Part shown: positions 15,233 through 22,746 of the stretch, piece after piece
How the letters are laid out: the number at the start of each line of letters is the position of its first letter
Numbering within the stretch: the first letter of the stretch is position 1
Translations under genes and position numbers: made by a program
Assembly (NCBI GenBank): GCA_017623675.1
Contig: JAGAOO010000056.1
Coordinates: 1 to 64,000 of the forward strand
Origin: Lachnospiraceae bacterium
Lineage (GTDB): Bacteria; Bacillota; Clostridia; Lachnospirales; Lachnospiraceae
DNA length: 64,000 nucleotides
Direction: 5' to 3'
Notes under the pieces: model-generated
What the model saw: only the letters and a program-made list of their open reading frames with translations
The model's database searches: none
Told to the model about the DNA's origin: nothing

Positions 15233-16378
15233 ATGGGTGTAGAAAGTATTGGAACAAATATTTTGAAACTAAGAAGAAAAAAAGGAGTGACCCAGGAGGC
15301 GTTGGCTGAATTCATTGGGGTGACGAAAACCTCTGTTTCTAAATGGGAAACAGGGACAACCTTGCCGGATATTCAGATATTACCATTTCTTGCTTCGTAT
15401 TTTGAAGTATCCATAGATGATTTGCTTGCCTATACTCCAATGTTAAGCAGGGAACAGATTCAGTTCCAGTATCATCGTCTTGCAAAGGAGTTTTCCGAAA
15501 AGCCCTTTCCGGAGGTAATGGAAGAATGTGAGAAGATGATTAAAAAGTATTATGCCTGCTATGACTTCTTGCAGCAGATGGTAGTTTTGTTGATTAATCA
15601 TATGGGATTGGCGACATTAGAGCAGGAGAAGGAGCATACGAAAAAAATTGCCTATGATTTGTGTGAGCATATCATAACCGATTGTCAGGATGTGGGAATC
15701 TGTAATAATGTCATTGCCTTACGGGAAATGCTACTTCTTCAATGTGGCAGGCCGGATTTGGTGATTGAAGAAATAGAAGACGAAACCTTGAATGTCAATC
15801 GGATAGAGGACAAAGGAACCCTTTTAACGTTGGCATATCTTATGACAGGGAAATTGGAGCAGGCACAAAAGACAGCACAGGTAGGGATGTACCGAAACCT
15901 TATGGATTTGCTGGGATATGGAGAGCATTTGTTACAGGCAAAGGGGAAGGATGTAAAGTACGGCCTTTGGATTCTGGAACGGTTAGATAAAGTGATTGAA
16001 GGCTTTTCACTGATGAAATTAAATCCGAATTCTGTTGCCGGTTATGAATATCAAGCGGCAATATACATAGCCGGACAAGGGATGCAGGCAGCAGAAATTT
16101 GGACCAGGGAAGAAGCAGAAGAACAGGTATTAGAACGATTGGAACGGTTTATTGCAGCCGGTAAACAGCTTTTTGCTGACGGGATTCAGCTTCATGGAGA
16201 TGATTTTTTTAACCATTTAGATGAATGGTTTCAGGACTTGGAGCTTGGACTTTCCGGTGTACGAAACGAAGGACTGGTACGGGATAGTGTAATACAAGGG
16301 TTGCAACATCCGTTGTTTGCACAACTGAACAATCAGGAGCGATTACAACAATTAAGGGAGGAAATAGAACATGCTTGA
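15233..16378 (+). CDS. XRE-family regulator with long helical C-terminal domain
   Basis: Residues 6-60 form an XRE helix-turn-helix (ILKLRRKKGVTQEALAEFIG, then KTSVSKWETGTTLPD). The remaining 320 residues are helical repeats resembling TPR-type sensor domains of Clostridial XRE regulators. ATG 15233 lies 8 bases after AGGAG; the upstream ATG frame overlaps the preceding terminator. The gene overlaps the ABC ATPase by 8 bases, so it probably controls that transporter operon directly. The ligand is unknown. Confidence 0.85.
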   Translation: MGVESIGTNILKLRRKKGVTQEALAEFIGVTKTSVSKWETGTTLPDIQILPFLASYFEVSIDDLLAYTPMLSREQIQFQYHRLAKEFSEKPFPEVMEECEKMIKKYYACYDFLQQMVVLLINHMGLATLEQEKEHTKKIAYDLCEHIITDCQDVGICNNVIALREMLLLQCGRPDLVIEEIEDETLNVNRIEDKGTLLTLAYLMTGKLEQAQKTAQVGMYRNLMDLLGYGEHLLQAKGKDVKYGLWILERLDKVIEGFSLMKLNPNSVAGYEYQAAIYIAGQGMQAAEIWTREEAEEQVLERLERFIAAGKQLFADGIQLHGDDFFNHLDEWFQDLELGLSGVRNEGLVRDSVIQGLQHPLFAQLNNQERLQQLREEIEHA

Positions 16379-17105
16379 GATTAAGAATCTGACGAAAACG
16401 TATAAAGGAGGAACTCCGGCGGTGAAGGATTTAACACTGACTGTACATGTCGGAGATATCTATGGTTTTATCGGTCATAACGGAGCAGGTAAAACCACTA
16501 CAATTAAGAGTATTGTAGGAATTCATGAATTCGAACAGGGAGAAATTCTGGTTGACGGAAAGAATGTGGAGAAGGAGCCGCTTGCCTGTAAGCAGATTAT
16601 GGCATATATTCCTGACAACCCGGATATTTATGAGTACCTGACCGGAATTCAATATCTGAATTTCATTGCTGATGTATATGGAATTTCCAAGGAAGAGAGA
16701 GAAGAACGAATTCAAAAAGAGGCAGAGGATTTTGGGATCCTTTCTGCTTTGGGAGATTTAATCTCTACCTATTCCCATGGTATGAAACAGAAGCTTGCCA
16801 TTATTGGTGCTTTGATTCATGAACCGAAGCTGCTAATTTTGGATGAGCCTTTTGTAGGACTTGACCCGGAAGCTTCTCTGATATTGAAAGAGAAGATGCA
16901 TACACTCTGTGAGAAGGGAAGTGCTATTTTCTTTTCCACACATGTATTAGAGGTGGCAGAAAAACTGTGCAACCGCATAGCTGTCATTTCCAAAGGAAAG
17001 TTGATGGTAGAGGGGGATACCAAGACTCTGACGAAAGACAAATCCTTAGAGGAGGTATTCATGGAGGTGATTGGACATGATAAAGCAAATTCGACTATTA
17101 ACTAG
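16371..17105 (+). CDS. ABC transporter ATP-binding protein
   Basis: Walker A is GHNGAGKTT (about residue 35), the signature is YSHGMKQKL, Walker B is LLILDEPFVGLDP, and the switch histidine is in FFSTHVLE. The variant signature and 244-residue length fit the CcmA-like export ATPases paired with large integral membrane proteins. Its start overlaps the XRE gene and its end overlaps the permease gene, so all three are translationally coupled. The substrate is not known; antimicrobial peptide or lipid export would be usual for this arrangement, but nothing in the sequence decides it. Confidence 0.9.
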   Translation: MLEIKNLTKTYKGGTPAVKDLTLTVHVGDIYGFIGHNGAGKTTTIKSIVGIHEFEQGEILVDGKNVEKEPLACKQIMAYIPDNPDIYEYLTGIQYLNFIADVYGISKEEREERIQKEAEDFGILSALGDLISTYSHGMKQKLAIIGALIHEPKLLILDEPFVGLDPEASLILKEKMHTLCEKGSAIFFSTHVLEVAEKLCNRIAVISKGKLMVEGDTKTLTKDKSLEEVFMEVIGHDKANSTIN

Positions 17106-18642
17106 GGTTTCCCTTTGTAACTTGTTTGGAATAAATGAATTTCGATATACCAAGGATACCAAGAAAAAGAATCGGTATTATTTGATGAGTATCCTATGGT
17201 GTTTCTTAATTGCAATGCTTGTTTTTTATGTAGGTGCCTTGAGTTATGGGCTTTGCCATCTGCACATGGGGCATGTGTTACCCGGAGTATTAGCAATGAC
17301 CATGTCCATGATCGTTTTTCTGTTTACCATGTTCAAGGCAGGACCGGTCCTATTTGATCGAAAAGCCTTTGAACGTCAGATCACCCTTCCGGTTACGGTG
17401 CCTGCGGTTATCATCAGTCGATTTCTCACCATGTATATTACCAATATGTGTCTTGGATTGTTGGTTATGGTACCTGGTATGGTTGTGTATGGGGTGATGG
17501 AACAGCCGGAGCTTTTCTTTTACCTGTATGGCTTACTTGGAAGTATTTTTCTCCCGCTGCTTCCCCTTACAATAGCATCTGTGATAGGTGCGCTGATTAC
17601 AGGAATCAGCAGCAGATGGAAAAGAAAGAATCTGGTTGCAATTGTGCTTTCTATGCTTGTGGTCTGCATCATTATGTTTGGAAGTATCAGTATGTCCAGA
17701 ATGGATGAAGCTCAAATGACAGACCTGTTGCTTCATATGGCAGAACGATTGGAAGAACAGATTCATGCAATTTATCCGCCTGCAGTCTGGCTGACAGAAG
17801 CTATGATTCAAGGAAACGTTGGTATGCTGCTTTTATTTCTTGGAGTCTCTTTGGGATGCTTTCTGGTATTTTTAGAGATATTACGGCATGTATATGAAAA
17901 AATTTGCAGTCTGCTCAGCGCCAATGAGGCAGAAGGTAATTATAAAATGAAAGAACTGACTTCCAAATCCATCATGCGCAGTATGGTGGAACGGGAATTG
18001 CGGCATTATTTTTCCTCTACAGTATATGTAACAAATACGTTGGTAGGCTATGTGTTAATGGTAGTAACGGCAATTGCTGTATTGGTTATGGGAAAGGAAT
18101 CCATTGAGAATATGATGGGAATTCCCGGAATATTGGAACGAGCTTTGCCCGTTGCTTTAGGTGCTTTGGCGGTTATGATGCCAACCACTGCCTGTTCCAT
18201 TTCGATGGAAGGAAAGCATTGGTGGCTGATGCAGACCTTGCCGGTGCGAAAAAAAGATATCCTTGGCAGTAAGGTATGGGCAAATCTACTGGTGGTCTTT
18301 CCTTTTTATCTGATATCGGAAATTATTTTAATGATAGCTTTAAAACCGGAACCCGTTAGTATGATATGCCTGTTACTTGTGCCGGCAGTCTATATTGTAT
18401 TTGGTGCAAATATGGGAATCTGGATTAATGGAAAGTTCCCTGTCTTTGATTGGGAAAATGAAACCAGAGTGGTAAAGCAGAGTGCTGCCGGGTTCCTGAT
18501 GATTTTAGTGGGTGCAGTGGTAGGAATTGTGCCGATTGGATTGTTGATTTTCTTTCGTGAGGCATCTGCTGTTTTGGTTGATATAGGATTAGCCGTGCTT
18601 TTAACAGGTATAACAGTCTGTTTGAGGATTAGAGAAAAGTGA
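17077..18642 (+). CDS. ABC transporter membrane protein (ABC-2-like)
   Basis: The 521-residue protein has roughly 12 hydrophobic segments and a large loop around residues 280-320. ATG 17077 is preferred because GGAGG lies 8 bases before it, whereas the TTG at 17071 is too close. It overlaps the ATPase gene by 29 bases and completes the transporter. It resembles the large Clostridial ABC permeases of unknown substrate that accompany CcmA-like ATPases. No terminator with a clear T-run follows. Confidence 0.82.
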   Translation: MIKQIRLLTRVSLCNLFGINEFRYTKDTKKKNRYYLMSILWCFLIAMLVFYVGALSYGLCHLHMGHVLPGVLAMTMSMIVFLFTMFKAGPVLFDRKAFERQITLPVTVPAVIISRFLTMYITNMCLGLLVMVPGMVVYGVMEQPELFFYLYGLLGSIFLPLLPLTIASVIGALITGISSRWKRKNLVAIVLSMLVVCIIMFGSISMSRMDEAQMTDLLLHMAERLEEQIHAIYPPAVWLTEAMIQGNVGMLLLFLGVSLGCFLVFLEILRHVYEKICSLLSANEAEGNYKMKELTSKSIMRSMVERELRHYFSSTVYVTNTLVGYVLMVVTAIAVLVMGKESIENMMGIPGILERALPVALGALAVMMPTTACSISMEGKHWWLMQTLPVRKKDILGSKVWANLLVVFPFYLISEIILMIALKPEPVSMICLLLVPAVYIVFGANMGIWINGKFPVFDWENETRVVKQSAAGFLMILVGAVVGIVPIGLLIFFREASAVLVDIGLAVLLTGITVCLRIREK

Positions 18643-18798
18643 TTCTGAAACAGATATATAAGATTATATATATCACATATTCTTGAATTATATATTCATT
18701 TTTACAAACTTGTGGTATGATATGGATGCTATATGAAAATGAATATAGAAGAGTTGGATAAGCACAAACCATAGATGAATAGGCAAGGATGTGGATGT

Positions 18799-19737
18799 AT
18801 GAACACGCTATATTTCAAATATGCATTGGAGGTAGAACAGGCTGGTTCCATTAGTCAGGCGGCACAGAACCTGTATATGGCACAGCCGAATCTTAGCAAG
18901 GCAATTAAGGATTTGGAACAGGAATTGGGATATACCATATTCAATAGGAATTCCAATGGAATCAAGGTGACAGAAAAAGGCGATGAATTTCTTTATCATG
19001 CTAAAAAAATGATGGAACAATTGGCGGAAATGGAAAAAATTGCCGGAAGGAAAAGTGATGAGAATCACAGATACAAGATTTCCATTCCCCGAGGGAGTTA
19101 CATTGCAAATGGATTTACGGCATTTGTGTCTGAACTTAATATGTCACGTGGTATGGAAATAACCATTAATGAGACCAATGCACTCAAGACGATTTCTAAT
19201 GTGACAGATCGAGGCTACAATATGGGCATAATCCGATATCAGGTTTCAGATGAAGATTTTTTCAATACCTGTTTAAGAAATAACCATTTAGAGCAGGAGA
19301 CTATCTGGGAATTTGAATATGTTCTGGTCATGTCTAAGCAACATCCTTTGGCAGACAAGCCGGATTTGAGCGTGGAGGATTTAAGAAATTATGTGAAAAT
19401 CACCCATGGTGATATTGATATTCCCCATGCCAGAAATGTGGAGCATTTGATAAATCAACATACCTTTATGCCACGAAAAACTATATATGTATACGAACGG
19501 GGAAGTCAGTTTGATTTGTTGGCAAATGTACCGGATACATATATGTGGGTATCGCCGATTCCTAATACATATTTAGAAAAGAATTGTCTGGTACAGAGGG
19601 CATGTACAGCAGAAAATAACCGATATAGGGATGTGCTGATATATAGACAGGATTATGAGCTTGGAGAATATGACAAGCTGTTTCAGAAAAAAATATATGA
19701 ATCAAAGGTAGAGGTTGCTTCTGCAAAATATCATTAA
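18799..19737 (+). CDS. LysR-family transcriptional regulator
   Basis: The winged helix-turn-helix is at residues 1-60 (YFKYALEVEQAGSISQAAQN, then LSKAIKDLEQELGYTIFNR), and the two-lobed effector domain fills the rest (KISIPRGSYIANGFTAFVSE ... HPLADKPDLSVEDLRNY). ATG 18799 begins the canonical LysR start; an upstream in-frame ATG at 18775 would add eight atypical residues. It precedes the FNT channel gene in the same direction by 163 bases and may regulate it, although LysR targets are more often divergent. The effector is unknown. Confidence 0.85.
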   Translation: MNTLYFKYALEVEQAGSISQAAQNLYMAQPNLSKAIKDLEQELGYTIFNRNSNGIKVTEKGDEFLYHAKKMMEQLAEMEKIAGRKSDENHRYKISIPRGSYIANGFTAFVSELNMSRGMEITINETNALKTISNVTDRGYNMGIIRYQVSDEDFFNTCLRNNHLEQETIWEFEYVLVMSKQHPLADKPDLSVEDLRNYVKITHGDIDIPHARNVEHLINQHTFMPRKTIYVYERGSQFDLLANVPDTYMWVSPIPNTYLEKNCLVQRACTAENNRYRDVLIYRQDYELGEYDKLFQKKIYESKVEVASAKYH

Positions 19738-19900
19738 GATTTCGGAGAAAAACAACAGAGATATTATATGTAAAACCATATAGTATCCCTGTTTTTTTAT
19801 ATTTCACAGGGGAAATATGAGTTGCTATGATAATAAAAAGAAAATTATGAAATATGTAATAAGTTAGATATCAATACAAAGAAGAAGTGGAGATGAACAG

Positions 19901-20809
19901 GTGAACGGATTTTATTCGATAAAAGAGGTTATAGATCAATATATAGCAGGTTGTAAAACCAAAGTTGAACAATCCATGGAACGCATTTTGGGAAAAGCAA
20001 TCCTGGCAGGTGCGATGATTGGCATGGGTGCAGCAACCAGCAGTGTTGCTGCACATATGATTCCTAATGTAGGATTGGCAAGATTGGTGGCAGGCTTGGT
20101 GTTCCCGGTAGGACTCATGATGGTAATTCTGCTTGGAGCAGAATTGTTTACCGGTGATTGTTTAATGGCGATGAGCTTGACAGCGGGCAAGCAGAGAACA
20201 ATAGATGTTCTGCGAGTATTGATTACCGTTTATCTGGGAAATGCTATAGGTGCAGTTGGGTTGGCAGGATTGATAAGTATGAGTGGACAACTGAATTATT
20301 CTGATGGCATGCTTGGAGCTTATACCATAAAGGTTGCCTTAGGAAAGGTAAATTTATCTGCTACGGAATGTCTGGTATCCGGTATCTTATGTAATATTTT
20401 AGTTTGTGCAGCGGTTTTGATGGCTATGTGTGCCAAGGATATTACAGGAAAACTGGTGGCAATATTCTTTACGATTCTGTTATTTGTTACTGCAGGCTTC
20501 GAACACTGTGTAGCAAATATGTATTACCTGACAGCCGGGCTCATTGCTAAACAGAATCCGGCATTTCTGTCACAGGCAATGGAACAATACGGATATACAG
20601 AAAAACAGTTACAGGCATTGAACATTGGAAATGCAGTAGTAGCTAATTTAATTCCGGTAACAATTGGTAATATTCTGGGAGGTATTTTTTTCCTGGGAAT
20701 ACCACTTTACTATTTACATAAACAAGAAGTTAGAAGAAACATTAAAACAAAGGAGGAACGAAATCATGATGGAGTTTATTCAAGAGATATTCCAGGTACT
20801 ATCCATTGA
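19901..20809 (+). CDS. Formate/nitrite transporter (FNT) family channel
   Basis: Six hydrophobic segments and the family patterns GAAxSSVAAH, GAELFTGDCL, GNAIGAVG, GILCNILVC and AGFEHCVANMYYL are present; the last is the conserved pore segment with the central His. FNT pentamers conduct formate, nitrite, lactate or hydrosulfide; the substrate cannot be read from the sequence. The start is GTG with a weak GGAG site 11-14 bases upstream; the nearby ATG is out of frame. The last 14 codons overlap a separate small gene in another frame. No pyruvate formate-lyase gene is adjacent. Confidence 0.88.
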   Translation: MNGFYSIKEVIDQYIAGCKTKVEQSMERILGKAILAGAMIGMGAATSSVAAHMIPNVGLARLVAGLVFPVGLMMVILLGAELFTGDCLMAMSLTAGKQRTIDVLRVLITVYLGNAIGAVGLAGLISMSGQLNYSDGMLGAYTIKVALGKVNLSATECLVSGILCNILVCAAVLMAMCAKDITGKLVAIFFTILLFVTAGFEHCVANMYYLTAGLIAKQNPAFLSQAMEQYGYTEKQLQALNIGNAVVANLIPVTIGNILGGIFFLGIPLYYLHKQEVRRNIKTKEERNHDGVYSRDIPGTIH

Positions 20810-20888
20810 GTTAGTTGGAGTAGCAGCAACAGCCTTCGTGTTATACATTTATTGGAAGGGTATGACCCGGAAACATCACAATAACTAG
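20766..20888 (+). CDS. 40-aa membrane microprotein overlapping the FNT gene
   Basis: AAAGGAGG at 20749-20756 sits 9 bases before ATG 20766, a far stronger ribosome site than that of the FNT gene itself. The frame overlaps the last 44 bases of the FNT gene. The product starts MMEFIQEIFQVLSIELVGVA, has one hydrophobic helix (about residues 10-29) and a basic tail (KGMTRKHHNN). A strong terminator follows 42 bases later, so the transcript includes it. It may be a small partner or regulator of the channel; that is inference from position only. Confidence 0.6.
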   Translation: MMEFIQEIFQVLSIELVGVAATAFVLYIYWKGMTRKHHNN

Positions 20889-20930
20889 GCTTGACTCCGA
20901 AAAGGATTGCAATTAGATATTGTGAATCAA

Positions 20931-20978
20931 AAAGAACTACAACTCTTACGATTAGGTAAGAATTGTAGTTCTTTTTTA
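20931..20978. terminator. Bidirectional intrinsic terminator
   Basis: AAAGAACTACAACTCTTAC pairs with GTAAGAATTGTAGTTCTTT (one mismatch) with a 6-base loop and a T-run on the plus strand. An A-run at the 5' foot gives a short T-run on the minus strand, so it can serve both the FNT unit and the convergent lipoprotein gene. Confidence 0.9.
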
Positions 20979-20997
20979 TGCACTCAGAAATGTGCGT

Positions 20998-21399
20998 TTA
21001 GTTGCTAAAAGTCTTATTATAAATCTCTGTACCATCATTATTATAATAGATGTACTGAATACTAACTCCGGTAATTCCGGTTTCTTCTTCTATATCTGTA
21101 ATGCTTGGGGCAACTGCTTCGTTCGTAAGATTAGCATCAAGGCTGGACTTAAGAGCATTTACATCTTCAACCTGTACAGCATAGGTATATGAATAAGTTA
21201 ATGTGTTATCGGATACAGACCAATCAATGTCAGAGTAAGTGCTTGCATAGGTTTCCTCATAGGAAGCAATCTGTGAATCCATTGCTTCTGTATACAATGG
21301 TTTGGAATAAAAATCTTCCAGTGTAGATGCCTTGCCGCATGCAACAAGACCAAGTGCTAATAATGCTGCTGTTAATAATAAGAGTAACTTCTTTTTCAT
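20998..21399 (-). CDS. Small lipoprotein, DUF4854-like
   Basis: A signal peptide MKKKLLLLLTAALLALG ends in the lipobox LVAC, so the mature 115-residue protein is membrane-anchored outside the cell. The body has the pattern TLEDFYSKPLYTEAMDSQI, then DNTLTYSYTYAVQVED, which resembles the DUF4854 lipoproteins common in Lachnospiraceae; function unknown. The start at 21399 was chosen because it begins the signal peptide and has an upstream GGGAG; the longer frame runs into the promoter. It is a single-gene unit with a perfect promoter. Confidence 0.78.
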   Translation of the reverse strand: MKKKLLLLLTAALLALGLVACGKASTLEDFYSKPLYTEAMDSQIASYEETYASTYSDIDWSVSDNTLTYSYTYAVQVEDVNALKSSLDANLTNEAVAPSITDIEEETGITGVSIQYIYYNNDGTEIYNKTFSN

Positions 21400-21435
21400 T
21401 TTTTTTCTCCCTTGTAAAATTAATATTTCATGGGC

Positions 21436-21464
21436 ATTATAGCACTTGAAAAATAGGCTGTCAA
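21436..21464 (-). promoter_or_regulatory. Perfect sigma-A promoter of the small lipoprotein
   Basis: On the minus strand TTGACA (21464-21459), a 17-base spacer and TATAAT (21441-21436) are all consensus. The ATG lies 37 bases downstream. Confidence 0.88.
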
Positions 21465-21609
21465 TTTGCACCAAATAATGTTAAGAAATTCGTAAAGTTT
21501 GCATGAAAAAGGGATTGTGATTGCAGAACTTATCATGTAAACTGAAGTCAGATAGCAGTCATTTGGCTGTAATACAGTTAAAAATACAGTTAAGGTCAGA
21601 GGGAGTCTT

Positions 21610-22746
21610 ATGAAGTTTATTCATTTGTCAGATTTACATATAGGTAAGCGAGTCAATGAGTTTTCCATGCTGGAAGACCAGAAGTACATTTTAACCCAAA
21701 TTATACAGATTGTTGAGGAAGAAGCACCGGACGGAGTATTGATTGCCGGTGATATTTATGATAAATCCGTACCCTCCGCAGAGGCAGTGCAGTTGTTTGA
21801 TGATTTTTTGTGTCAGTTAGCGAAGCAGAAGCGGCAGGTATTTGTCATCAGTGGCAACCATGATTCACCGGAACGTATTGCCTTTGGTTCCCGGTTAATG
21901 GATGCAAGTGGGATTCATTTATCTCCCGTATTTCAGGGAGAAATCACACCGATTTCTTTAGAAGATTCATATGGCAAGGTGGATATTTTCATGTTGCCCT
22001 TTTTGAAGCCGGCTCATGTGCGGAGGTTCTATGAGGAGGAAGAGATAGAATCCTATACCGATGCACTTCGGGTGGTGATAGAGCATATGAAGTTACAGCC
22101 GGAGCATCGAAGCATCTTGCTGACGCATCAGTTTGTGACCGGTGCCAGTCGGTCCGAATCCGAGGAACTCTCGGTTGGAGGGGCTGATAATGTGGATGCT
22201 TCTGTTTTTGATTCCTTTGATTATGTGGCATTGGGGCATATTCATGGACCACAGTCCATTGGAAGAGAAACTCTGCGCTATTGCGGAACACCGCTAAAAT
22301 ATTCCTTTTCGGAAGCCGGCCATAAAAAGAGTGTCACTGTTGTAGAACTATTGGAAAAGGGAACGTGCAGGATAGAAACCATTCCATTAATACCAAGGCG
22401 GGATTTAAGAGAGTTAAAAGGTACTTATATGGAACTGACGGAGAAAAAGAATTATGAGGGAACGAACACAGAGGATTATATTCATATTACGCTGACAGAT
22501 GAAGAAGATATACCTGATGCCATTGGAAAATTACGGGTGATTTATCCAAATCTTATGAAGCTGGATTATGATAATCGGCGTACCCACAGCCATGGGGATT
22601 TTAGTGACTTGGAACAGATAGAAGAGAAAACACCATTGGAGTTATTTTCGGAATTCTATGAGAAGCAGAACAATCAGCCGATGAATCAGGAACAAAGGGA
22701 ATTTATCAAGGAATTAATGGAACGAATCTGGGAGGAAACGCTATGA
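21610..22746 (+). CDS. sbcD: Exonuclease SbcD (Mre11-like nuclease subunit)
   Basis: The calcineurin-like phosphoesterase motifs appear in order: DLHIG (residues 8-12), GDIYD, GNHDSPER, LLTHQF and ALGHIHGP. Together they bind the two metal ions. The 378-residue protein forms the SbcCD complex, which opens DNA hairpins and trims protein-blocked ends. The C-terminal region (about 290-378) matches the SbcD capping domain position. It overlaps sbcC by four bases (ATGA), so translation is coupled. GAGGGAG precedes the ATG. Confidence 0.95.
   Translation: MKFIHLSDLHIGKRVNEFSMLEDQKYILTQIIQIVEEEAPDGVLIAGDIYDKSVPSAEAVQLFDDFLCQLAKQKRQVFVISGNHDSPERIAFGSRLMDASGIHLSPVFQGEITPISLEDSYGKVDIFMLPFLKPAHVRRFYEEEEIESYTDALRVVIEHMKLQPEHRSILLTHQFVTGASRSESEELSVGGADNVDASVFDSFDYVALGHIHGPQSIGRETLRYCGTPLKYSFSEAGHKKSVTVVELLEKGTCRIETIPLIPRRDLRELKGTYMELTEKKNYEGTNTEDYIHITLTDEEDIPDAIGKLRVIYPNLMKLDYDNRRTHSHGDFSDLEQIEEKTPLELFSEFYEKQNNQPMNQEQREFIKELMERIWEETL

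Noticed and set aside
19788-19819. Hairpin CCCTGT/ACAGGG between the LysR and FNT genes as terminator
   Set aside because: The T-run lies in the loop rather than after the stem, so it would not work as an intrinsic terminator on the plus strand.
20664-20888. 74-aa reading of the small frame behind the FNT gene
   Set aside because: The longer start lies deep inside the FNT gene without a ribosome site; the ATG at 20766 after AAAGGAGG is the supported start.
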